DNA of 11,196 bases from Candidatus Omnitrophota bacterium (GTDB lineage: Bacteria; Omnitrophota; Gorgyraeia; Aquiviventales; Aquiviventaceae), in contig JACPAW010000133.1 of the NCBI GenBank assembly GCA_016180605.1, positions 1-11,196 of the forward strand, written 5' to 3'. The notes below the pieces were generated by a model, which worked only from the letters and a program-made list of their open reading frames with translations, did not search any database and had not been told where the DNA came from. This document shows positions 1-6,146 of the stretch, piece after piece. Numbering within the stretch: position 1 is the first letter of the stretch; each line of letters opens with the position of its first letter. The position numbers and the translations under genes are program-made.

Positions 1-1818
1 GGAGTCGTTTTCCCTTTTTGGAAAAAACAAGTTTTTTCCGCAGGGGCTTATTTAGAGCCTCATATTTATACGAAAGCTTCCGTTGATCAACTTTCTTCTA
101 CAGCAAAGCTTTTGTATTACCGAGACAGCCTGAATGCGACAGTCAGTGTGCATCAGAAAGACAATGTCATCTTCTTAAAGGTTGGTGGGAAAACAGACGC
201 ATCAAACGGTATTGATATGGCAACTCAGGTTTTATCGGCTCACCTTCCGCTTTTGTTTCACCCTGATCCCAAAAGTGCTTTGGTGATCGGCCTGGGCAGT
301 GGGGTGACATTAGGGCACGCCACTCGCTACCCGTTGGTTCAATTGGACTGCGCGGAATTGGATCCGGCAGTGATCGAGGCAGCCCGCTTTTTCAAAGAAT
401 ACAACTACCATGTCCACGAGGACCCAAGGACTACGATTTACCCGGTGGATGGCCGTAATTTCCTCCTTGCCGCATCGCAGCCGTATGATGTGATTATTTC
501 TGAGCCTTCCAACCCTTGGATGGCAGGGGTCGGGTACCTTTTTACGAAAGAGTTTTACGAATTGGCTAAGAGCCGCTTGGCGGCAAACGGCATCATGTGC
601 CAGTGGCTGCAGATGTATCATATTTTTCCCGATGACGTAAAACTCATGCTGAAAACATTCCACCAGGCATTTCCGCATGTCTCGGTGTGGTCTCCGATTC
701 CAGGAGGCCTTCTGTTCATCGGCAGCATGGAGCCCCAACGCGTGGATTACGCGGATTTACGGCGGCGCATCGGCAGGCCTGAAGTTCAGAAAGCCCTTAA
801 AGGGATTCATGCGGATGATCCCGATGTCCTGATGCAATCATTCCTGCTTGGAAATGATGAAGTAGAAGAGTTGACGGCGAATGTCTCCTGGCTGCATGAG
901 GATGATCTGCCTTGGCTTGAGTTCGACACTCCAAAAGCACTTTACAGTGACAACACCTTCATGCAGAATTACCAAGGGATTCAGCGTTTTAAAGGAACTG
1001 CCGGGGAAATCATCTTCGGATACGCAGCCTCGGATCGGGCAGCCTCGTTCTATCAGAAGCTTAGCCAATTCCATGAGGTTCGCGAAGAATTCGACAAGGC
1101 AATTGATTTTATGCATCAGGCAATTGCCTTGGAGCCCGACTCGGTGGAGCATCGCTTACGCTTGGCTTGGCTGGCTCAGCGGGTAAATAAATTTGCACTA
1201 GCCGAGAAAACCTTAAACGATGCCATTTCGTTATCACCCCAGAACGGAAGCCTCTATCGTGCATTGGGGCAGCTGCATTGCCAACAGAGCGACTGGAGAC
1301 AGGCACGGCTGGATTATGAGCGTTTTGCGTCTTTGGAAACCCCGGATGAGCAAGCAGCGTTTGAAATAGGCCGCTGCCTGGTGCAGGGAGCAGATTTTGC
1401 CCAGGCATCGGAATATTTTCGCTCCTCGATTTCCCGGGGATCAACGGCTCCATCCGAAACGCTGCTGCTTTGGGCAAGGACTTTGCGCGAGCTGAAACAA
1501 ATGTCGATGGCGGAAAGCGTGTTGCGTCTGGGCCAGAGGATGTTTCCAGAGACCGCTCTTTTTGCGTTGCTTTTAGGCCAAACGCTGTTGGACCAAGATC
1601 AGTACGAAGAAGCGCGGTCTTTTCTTGAGGAGGCATTGGTTCGACTGCCACGGAATCCAGAGGTATATTTTGCGCAAGCAAGAATGGCATGGGCTTTAGG
1701 TGAGCTGGAAAAAGGAATTATGTTTGCGCGGCACTGCTTGTCTTATGATCCTTACCACAAAGGGTCGCTTAAGCTGCTGAACGAGCAAAAAAAGAAACTG
1801 GCCCAAGTCATTCATTAA
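1..1818 (+). CDS. Spermidine-synthase-like methyltransferase-fold protein with C-terminal TPR repeats (5' partial)
   Basis: The reading frame is open from base 1, so the N-terminus lies outside the window; 605 residues are visible. The first part matches the spermidine-synthase-like domain found in large fused membrane proteins: LLYYRDSLNATVSV (about nt 103-144), the SAM-type nucleotide loop VIGLGSG (283-303), an acidic residue after the next strand (355-357), DGRN (448-459) and SEPSNPWMAG (499-528). True aminopropyltransferases have a catalytic Asp in the motif replaced here by SEPSN, so spermidine synthesis is doubtful. From about nt 1010 to the end, helical pairs with TPR spacing follow (for example AIDFMHQAIALEPDS and AEKTLNDAISLSPQN), suggesting a protein-binding scaffold. 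Family relatives usually carry transmembrane helices upstream, which cannot be seen here. The family call is firm; the biochemical role is unknown. The stop codon overlaps the leuB Shine-Dalgarno. Confidence 0.85.
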   Translation, partial: GVVFPFWKKQVFSAGAYLEPHIYTKASVDQLSSTAKLLYYRDSLNATVSVHQKDNVIFLKVGGKTDASNGIDMATQVLSAHLPLLFHPDPKSALVIGLGSGVTLGHATRYPLVQLDCAELDPAVIEAARFFKEYNYHVHEDPRTTIYPVDGRNFLLAASQPYDVIISEPSNPWMAGVGYLFTKEFYELAKSRLAANGIMCQWLQMYHIFPDDVKLMLKTFHQAFPHVSVWSPIPGGLLFIGSMEPQRVDYADLRRRIGRPEVQKALKGIHADDPDVLMQSFLLGNDEVEELTANVSWLHEDDLPWLEFDTPKALYSDNTFMQNYQGIQRFKGTAGEIIFGYAASDRAASFYQKLSQFHEVREEFDKAIDFMHQAIALEPDSVEHRLRLAWLAQRVNKFALAEKTLNDAISLSPQNGSLYRALGQLHCQQSDWRQARLDYERFASLETPDEQAAFEIGRCLVQGADFAQASEYFRSSISRGSTAPSETLLLWARTLRELKQMSMAESVLRLGQRMFPETALFALLLGQTLLDQDQYEEARSFLEEALVRLPRNPEVYFAQARMAWALGELEKGIMFARHCLSYDPYHKGSLKLLNEQKKKLAQVIH

Positions 1819-1822
1819 GGAG
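1817..1822 (+). promoter_or_regulatory. Shine-Dalgarno of leuB overlapping the upstream stop codon
   Basis: AAGGAG starts inside the TAA stop of the upstream gene and sits 5 nt before the leuB ATG at 1828. It is the clearest ribosome binding site in the window, shows that this organism can use SD-led initiation, and fixes the leuB start. Confidence 0.75.
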
Positions 1823-1827
1823 TAGGA

Positions 1828-2922
1828 ATGAAGCAGCAACTATCTAGCCCAGCGGTAAAGAAGGCAGCTAAAACTTATCGCATTGCGGTTATCCCGGGGG
1901 ATGGGACAGGCCCTGAAGTGATCGAGCAGGGCCGCCGGGTGATCGATGCAGCCTTCTCCAAAAACGATATCCAAATGGATTGGCACCTCTATGATCTAGG
2001 GGGAGAGCGGTATCTTAAAACCGGAGAGACGCTTCCAGATTCCGTATTGAAAGAACTGCGCGAAATGGATGCCATCTATCTTGGAGCGATTGGGCATCCG
2101 GATGTAAAACCCGGCATCCTAGAGCAGGGAATTCTTCTGCGGTTGCGCTTTGAGCTGGATCAATACATCAATTTGCGACCGGTAAAGCTCTATCCTGGCG
2201 TGTGGACTCCCCTAAAAGATAAAGGGCCGGAGCAGATCGATTTCGTGGTGGTGCGGGAAAATACCGAGGGGCTGTATGCCGGTGTCGGAGGTTTCTTGCG
2301 CAAAGGCACGAAAGAAGAGGTAGCCCTTCAGACTTCCGTCAATACCCGCCATGGTGTCGAGCGCTGCGTTCGTTTTGCTTTCGATTGCACCCGTAAGCGG
2401 CCGCGCAAGAAACTGACCCTTTGTGGCAAGACAAACGTGTTGACCTTCGCCCATGATCTATGGCAGCGCACTTTTAATGAGGTGGCAACGGAGTACCCGG
2501 ATGTCCAGACAGACTACACCCACGTGGATGCCTGCTGCATGTGGATGGTCAAGAACCCGGAATGGTTCGATGTGATCGTAACCGACAATATGTTCGGAGA
2601 CATCATCACGGATTTAGGTGCCATGATCCAGGGGGGAATGGGGATTGCAGCAGGCGGCAATCTCAATCCATCTGGAGTGAGTATGTTCGAGCCAATCGGC
2701 GGCTCAGCGCCCAAATACACGGGGAAGAACGTGATTAACCCGCTTGCTGCTATCTGTGCGGGGGCCATGATGCTGGAGCATCTCGGTCAGCCTTCTGTGG
2801 CCCAGGCAATTGAGCAAGCGGTCATGAAGGTTACAGGGACCAAACTGAAAAGCCTTGCTGCCGGAAAAATGGGGTATTCTACGACTGAGGTAGCCGACTT
2901 AGTAATTGAGGAACTCGGTTAG
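1828..2922 (+). CDS. leuB: 3-isopropylmalate dehydrogenase (beta-decarboxylating dehydrogenase family)
   Basis: It should oxidise and decarboxylate 3-isopropylmalate to 2-ketoisocaproate in leucine synthesis, in the cytoplasm. The 364 residues are normal for the family. Seen: VIPGDGTGPEV near the N-terminus; LLRLR (103-107) leading into NLRP, matching the Leu-Leu-x-Leu-Arg substrate loop of isopropylmalate dehydrogenases rather than the Ser-x-Asn loop of isocitrate dehydrogenase; RENTEGLYAG (143-152) with the catalytic Tyr150; Lys201; and the metal-binding acidic run TDNMFGDIITD with Asp253, Asp258 and Asp262. The cofactor loop reads GGSAPKY (291-297). Lys296-Tyr297 look like the pair that NADP-isocitrate dehydrogenase uses for the 2'-phosphate, where classical LeuB has Asp-Ile, so NADP use is possible. 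Isocitrate, homoisocitrate or tartrate dehydrogenase are less likely alternatives. The neighbour asd is a common partner of leu genes. Confidence 0.88.
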   Translation: MKQQLSSPAVKKAAKTYRIAVIPGDGTGPEVIEQGRRVIDAAFSKNDIQMDWHLYDLGGERYLKTGETLPDSVLKELREMDAIYLGAIGHPDVKPGILEQGILLRLRFELDQYINLRPVKLYPGVWTPLKDKGPEQIDFVVVRENTEGLYAGVGGFLRKGTKEEVALQTSVNTRHGVERCVRFAFDCTRKRPRKKLTLCGKTNVLTFAHDLWQRTFNEVATEYPDVQTDYTHVDACCMWMVKNPEWFDVIVTDNMFGDIITDLGAMIQGGMGIAAGGNLNPSGVSMFEPIGGSAPKYTGKNVINPLAAICAGAMMLEHLGQPSVAQAIEQAVMKVTGTKLKSLAAGKMGYSTTEVADLVIEELG

Positions 2923-2925
2923 TTC

Positions 2926-2942
2926 AGGCTGGAGGCTAGAGG
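2926..2942. repeat. Heptamer tandem repeat AGGCTGG/AGGCTAG (2.4 copies)
   Basis: AGGCTGG at 2926-2932, AGGCTAG at 2933-2939, then AGG. It begins 3 nt after the leuB stop, in the leuB-asd gap. It is short and would not stand alone, but shares the 7-bp period with the next repeat 10 nt downstream. Confidence 0.6.
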
Positions 2943-2952
2943 TATTGTTCTT

Positions 2953-2977
2953 ACCTTGTACCTTGTACCTTGTACCT
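2953..2977. repeat. Heptamer tandem repeat ACCTTGT (3.6 copies)
   Basis: Three perfect ACCTTGT units (2953-2959, 2960-2966, 2967-2973) plus ACCT, ending 25 nt before the asd ATG. With the AGGCTGG repeat it makes up about half of the 80-nt leuB-asd gap. I see no promoter or terminator in this gap. Confidence 0.9.
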
Positions 2978-3002
2978 AGAACTTTTCATGTGAGAGGGAA
3001 TC

Positions 3003-4100
3003 ATGTCACGAAAGCGGTATAACGTAGCAGTCGTGGGAGCTACCGGTGCGGTGGGTACAGAAATGCTGCGCGTTTTGGCACAACGCCGTTTTCCCATCAA
3101 AGGGCTGCATCTTTTGGCATCCCAGAATTCCAAGGGCAGAAAAATCCGGTTTGGCTCGAAGATCTATCCCGTTGAGCCGCTTCAGGCGCAGTCTTTCGAT
3201 GGCATGGATGTGGCACTCTTTAGCGCTGGGGCCTCTCGCAGCCTGGAGTTTGCCCCGGAGGCAGTTAAAAGGGGAGCGATCGTGGTGGATAATTCCAGTG
3301 CTTTTCGAATGGCACCGGATGTGCCGCTGGTTATCCCGGAAGTCAATAGCCATGCTCTTTTACAGCATCGGGGAATCATTGCCAATCCGAACTGTTCGAC
3401 CATCATCCTCCTTGTGGCTTTAGCACCGCTTCATCGTGCGGCACGCATCAAACGGATCATCGTGGCCACTTATCAGTCGGTTTCAGGAGCAGGAGCAAAA
3501 GCCATGTTCCAGCTTTATGATGAAACCAAACGAGCATTAAGACAGTGCGGAGTTCGCCCGCCCCGGCGATTGCTAAAGGCGGGCCGGGGGAGTTCGGAGT
3601 TCGGAGTGAAGCCAAAACTAAAGGGGCGCTGGGGATTGGGGCTAAGTCCTTTGCCCAAGCAGATTGCATTTAATGTGATTCCCCAGGTGGATGTGTTCTT
3701 GGAAAACCGCTATACCAAAGAAGAAATGAAAATGGTCAACGAAACCCGCAAGATCTTGGAAGAGCCGCAGCTTGCCGTGACCTCCACCTGTGTCCGTGTT
3801 CCGGTTTTTTTGGCACACTCCGAGGCCGCTTGGATTGAGACCGAGCATCCATTGTCTGTAGAGGAAGCCAGCCGGTTATTGCAAGAGGCTCCTGGTGTCA
3901 AGCTGGTGGATTCTCCTAAGTCGGGTACTTATCCATTGCCTGTGGATGCAGGTGGCCAAGACAAAGTTTATGTGGGAAGGCTGCGCCAAGATGAGTCCAT
4001 CGCGAATGGCCTTGCCTTGTGGGTCAGCGGTGACAATTTGCGCAAGGGAGCTGCCACCAACGCCGTGCAAATCGCAGAATTACTCATTAAAACACCATAA
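3003..4100 (+). CDS. asd: Aspartate-semialdehyde dehydrogenase with an internal insertion
   Basis: It reduces aspartyl-4-phosphate to aspartate-4-semialdehyde with NADPH, the branch point to lysine/diaminopimelate, threonine and methionine. Seen: the Rossmann loop VGATGAVG (11-18), DNSSAFR (96-102), the catalytic Cys131 in ANPNCSTI, YQSVSGAG (157-164), substrate Arg265 and general-base His272 in CVRVPVFLAHSEA, and a C-terminal GDNLRKGAATNAVQ. Residues about 180-218, between YDETKRAL and PKQIAFNVIP, are roughly 26 longer than usual and Arg/Gly/Pro-rich. They are encoded by DNA holding a GGAGTTC heptamer repeat and GC-rich inverted repeats. This makes the protein 365 residues rather than about 335-340. 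The start at 3003 follows a modest purine-rich site (GAGAGG, 2992-2997) and gives the expected N-terminus. The stop TAA shares its last A with the next ATG. Confidence 0.95.
   Translation: MSRKRYNVAVVGATGAVGTEMLRVLAQRRFPIKGLHLLASQNSKGRKIRFGSKIYPVEPLQAQSFDGMDVALFSAGASRSLEFAPEAVKRGAIVVDNSSAFRMAPDVPLVIPEVNSHALLQHRGIIANPNCSTIILLVALAPLHRAARIKRIIVATYQSVSGAGAKAMFQLYDETKRALRQCGVRPPRRLLKAGRGSSEFGVKPKLKGRWGLGLSPLPKQIAFNVIPQVDVFLENRYTKEEMKMVNETRKILEEPQLAVTSTCVRVPVFLAHSEAAWIETEHPLSVEEASRLLQEAPGVKLVDSPKSGTYPLPVDAGGQDKVYVGRLRQDESIANGLALWVSGDNLRKGAATNAVQIAELLIKTP
3556..3589. repeat. Two overlapping GC-rich inverted repeats inside the asd insertion
   Basis: GCCCGCC (3556-3562) pairs with GGCGGGC (3578-3584), and CCCCGGC (3561-3567) pairs with GCCGGGG (3583-3589). 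Each has 7-bp arms and a 15-nt loop. The order of the arms means the two stems cannot nest, so they are alternative or pseudoknot-like. No T-run follows, so this is not a terminator. Confidence 0.6.
3589..3607. repeat. Heptamer tandem repeat GGAGTTC within asd (2.7 copies)
   Basis: GGAGTTC at 3589-3595 and 3596-3602, then GGAGT. A further single GGAGTTC lies at 3549-3555, so the heptamer flanks the GC-rich inverted repeats on both sides. The whole stretch encodes the extra loop of Asd. Confidence 0.8.
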
Positions 4101-5338
4101 TGGGGCGGTGGGTTACTTTCGCTATTGGAGTAGGGCTATGGGGTATTGTCTGCGTATCAAGCAGCGCTGAGACGATTTACCTAAAGAATGGAAAGAAAAT
4201 AAGCGGGACTATTATCAAACGCGATACGAATACTATTGAAATCAAGCCTGAGGATGGGGGGCGAGTACCATATTGGTTGGATGAAATCGAACGAATTGAA
4301 GGAGAAACACTTCAAGAGACCCCTATCGTACCGCAACTGCAGCAAAGTGTTGTGTCGAATGAGTCCAGCGAAGAATGGGCTGAATTCTCCGATTCGAAAG
4401 TAGGCATTCGTATGTGGTACCCAAAAGGCTGGCAAGCACAAACAGGTAAAATTAGCTACGGGGATGGATACCGATTAATGCTGACCCCTCAACCACCAGA
4501 TCCTCAGAATCCAAAAGCACTTCTTCCTACTGTTGTTGACCTATCAAAGATTTATCAGGCTTCGGCTACGATGAAGTTAGGTGACGGTGAACCACTAGAA
4601 AGACTGAATCGATATGTAGAGCGTTTCCTCACCACAGGAGGCGCTACAATCGTTGAGGAACGGTCACTACCTGTTCAAGATGCGGCTACCCGATACTTTG
4701 AGGCACATGTACGGGATGCATCTGGATTGCCACGTCGATATCTAATCGTACTGGCCGCCTTACGGCGTGACGTCTTAGTCACCATGTTCTGTGAATCGCA
4801 GGATAGAGATACTTTCGAATGGTTGCGTTCAAAATGTGAGGCAATCGCACGTCGTATAGAACCTTTTTCATTTGAAGCGACGCATCGGGATAACATGAGG
4901 GTACATTCGCAATCTATAGCGGTGCCCACCTCATGGAAAGTATTGCCGCGTGAGGAGTCTAACGTCCAGAGGTTCCTTACCCACCAAGATCCTACCAAGG
5001 CCCTCATGGTGGGAATCAGTTTCCATGTGTTAGGAGATCAACCGTTTAAAGAGTGGTTAGAGGAAGAGGGGGCGATATTGAGCAAGGAACATCATGCTAA
5101 GTTGCTACGCCCGGCCACAGAGACCATTATTGGTACCATTCAATGGACGACACTGGTATGGACGGCTATATTGGATGACCCACAAAGTCGTATTGGAGCG
5201 CCAGTAACCATTGAGTCATACTATGCTCTTTTAGGTAATGGGGAAGTTATTAAAGTGGAGGTTTTTGGGCTATCAGAGCGTTTTGCTGCGCTAGAGCGAA
5301 AAGACTTAGAACGCTGTTTGGCTAGTTTCCAAAAGTAG
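4100..5338 (+). CDS. Secreted protein of unknown function: small beta-barrel plus two PsbP/DUF1795-like modules
   Basis: I do not recognise this 412-residue gene as a named family. Residues 1-23 look like a Sec signal peptide (Arg3, hydrophobic 5-19, likely cut after SSSA); the GIVC stretch does not fit a lipobox. Residues 24-69, ETIYLKNGKKISGTIIKRD and onward, resemble the small SH3/Sm-like beta module (xLKNGxxIxGxI) seen at the start of exported bacterial proteins. Two similar alpha/beta modules seem to follow, about 92-255 and 266-412. Each opens with a strand and Pro-x-x-Trp (YPKGW; VPTSW) and closes with a helix containing a Cys (SKCEAIARR; ERCLASF), like PsbP/DUF1795 stress proteins. 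The domain reading is inference. The start overlaps the asd stop (TAATG). By eye it is more AT-rich than its neighbours, with ATA, CTA and CGA codons, so it may be a later arrival in this block. Confidence 0.8.
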   Translation: MGRWVTFAIGVGLWGIVCVSSSAETIYLKNGKKISGTIIKRDTNTIEIKPEDGGRVPYWLDEIERIEGETLQETPIVPQLQQSVVSNESSEEWAEFSDSKVGIRMWYPKGWQAQTGKISYGDGYRLMLTPQPPDPQNPKALLPTVVDLSKIYQASATMKLGDGEPLERLNRYVERFLTTGGATIVEERSLPVQDAATRYFEAHVRDASGLPRRYLIVLAALRRDVLVTMFCESQDRDTFEWLRSKCEAIARRIEPFSFEATHRDNMRVHSQSIAVPTSWKVLPREESNVQRFLTHQDPTKALMVGISFHVLGDQPFKEWLEEEGAILSKEHHAKLLRPATETIIGTIQWTTLVWTAILDDPQSRIGAPVTIESYYALLGNGEVIKVEVFGLSERFAALERKDLERCLASFQK

Positions 5339-5357
5339 CAGGAATGATGAATCCAGG

Positions 5358-6146
5358 ATGCGGCTGCGGACGTTGAAGCTGACGATTGCATACATTGGGA
5401 AGCGGTACGCGGGCTGGCAAGTCCAGAAAAACAGCATTCAGCAATCAGCATTCAGCAATCAGAGAAAACAAAAACCCACGGTACAAGGAACATTGGAAGA
5501 AGCACTCCAGCGGATCGTGCAAGAGCCGGTGCGTGTGATCGGCAGCGGGCGCACGGATAGCGGGGTGCACGCCTTATCCCAGGTAGCCCACATTAAGATT
5601 CGCTCTACCATTTCCTGTAGGAAGCTATTGGGCGGTCTGAACCATTTGCTTCCTTCCGATATTTCCGTAATGGACGTGCAGCAAGTGAGCGATGATTTTC
5701 ATGCGCGCTTCGATGCGCTTCGCAAGTGCTACCGCTACCGCGTTTTTATCGGCTCTGTCGCATCCCCCTTTATCCGGCCCTATGTTTATCCTATCTCTGC
5801 CCCCTTGAATCTAAGCAAGATGCGCCGTGAAGCCATCCATTTAAGAGGCCGGCACAACTTTCGAGCTTTTGCGCACATAGGAAAGAGAGCCATGACGACA
5901 AAGCGTGCCTTGTTCAAGGCGCAAGTCCGCCGAGTGGGGGATGAGCTGCACTTTGAGTTCGAAGGAAATGGATTCCTGCATACGATGGTTCGCAGCATGG
6001 TGGGCACTCTGCTGGATGTAGGAAGAGGCAGACTTCCGGAAGGAACCATTCAACGGCTGCTTAAGACCCACAAGCGAGAACTCTCGGGGACTACGGCACC
6101 CCCGCAGGGACTGACCTTAGTTTCTGTTACTTACGGTAAAGAGTGA
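5358..6146 (+). CDS. truA: tRNA pseudouridine(38-40) synthase with an N-terminal loop insertion
   Basis: It isomerises uridines 38-40 of the tRNA anticodon arm to pseudouridine. The 262 residues show the TruA core: KLTIAYIGKRYAGWQVQ (7-23), TVQGTLEEAL (41-50), the catalytic Asp67 in GSGRTDSGVHA, FHARFDALRKCYRYR (114-128), and the C-terminal domain with HNFRAFAH and FLHTMVRSMVGTLL. Between GWQVQ and TVQG, where relatives such as E. coli TruA have only about five residues, there are about 17 (Asn/Gln/Ser/Lys-rich, 24-40), encoded by a CAGCATT/CAGCAAT heptamer repeat. The catalytic core is intact, so the enzyme is probably active. The start at 5358 has only a weak CCAGG upstream; no better in-frame start exists between it and the upstream gene. 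The stop TGA overlaps the symporter ATG (TGATG). Confidence 0.95.
   Translation: MRLRTLKLTIAYIGKRYAGWQVQKNSIQQSAFSNQRKQKPTVQGTLEEALQRIVQEPVRVIGSGRTDSGVHALSQVAHIKIRSTISCRKLLGGLNHLLPSDISVMDVQQVSDDFHARFDALRKCYRYRVFIGSVASPFIRPYVYPISAPLNLSKMRREAIHLRGRHNFRAFAHIGKRAMTTKRALFKAQVRRVGDELHFEFEGNGFLHTMVRSMVGTLLDVGRGRLPEGTIQRLLKTHKRELSGTTAPPQGLTLVSVTYGKE
5432..5462. repeat. Heptamer tandem repeat CAGCATT/CAGCAAT within truA (4.4 copies)
   Basis: CAGCATT, CAGCAAT, CAGCATT, CAGCAAT, CAG: four alternating heptamers plus three bases, i.e. a 14-bp unit repeated 2.2 times over 31 bp. It is translated as the Asn/Ser/Gln-rich segment of TruA residues 25-35, placed in a loop of the family. Confidence 0.93.

Noticed and set aside
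1109..1690. Open frame of 193 codons on the minus strand opposite the TPR region
   Set aside because: No recognisable motif and complete overlap with a conserved coding region.
1828..2922. Isocitrate dehydrogenase as the identity of the leuB gene
   Set aside because: The phosphorylatable Ser and the Asn of the isocitrate loop are absent; the loop reads LLRLR as in isopropylmalate dehydrogenases.
3556..3589. Intrinsic terminator or small RNA inside asd
   Set aside because: No T-run follows, and the stretch is read through by an intact asd frame.
4100..4170. Lipoprotein signal on the secreted protein (Cys18)
   Set aside because: The residues before Cys18 (Gly-Ile-Val) do not fit a lipobox, and a normal signal peptidase site SSSA follows.
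2953..5462. Heptamer arrays as a CRISPR array
   Set aside because: Units are 7 bp, directly adjacent and without spacers; no cas genes are present.
6143..6145. GTG at 6143 as the symporter start
   Set aside because: The adjacent ATG at 6146 gives the same TGATG overlap pattern as other junctions; the difference is one residue.
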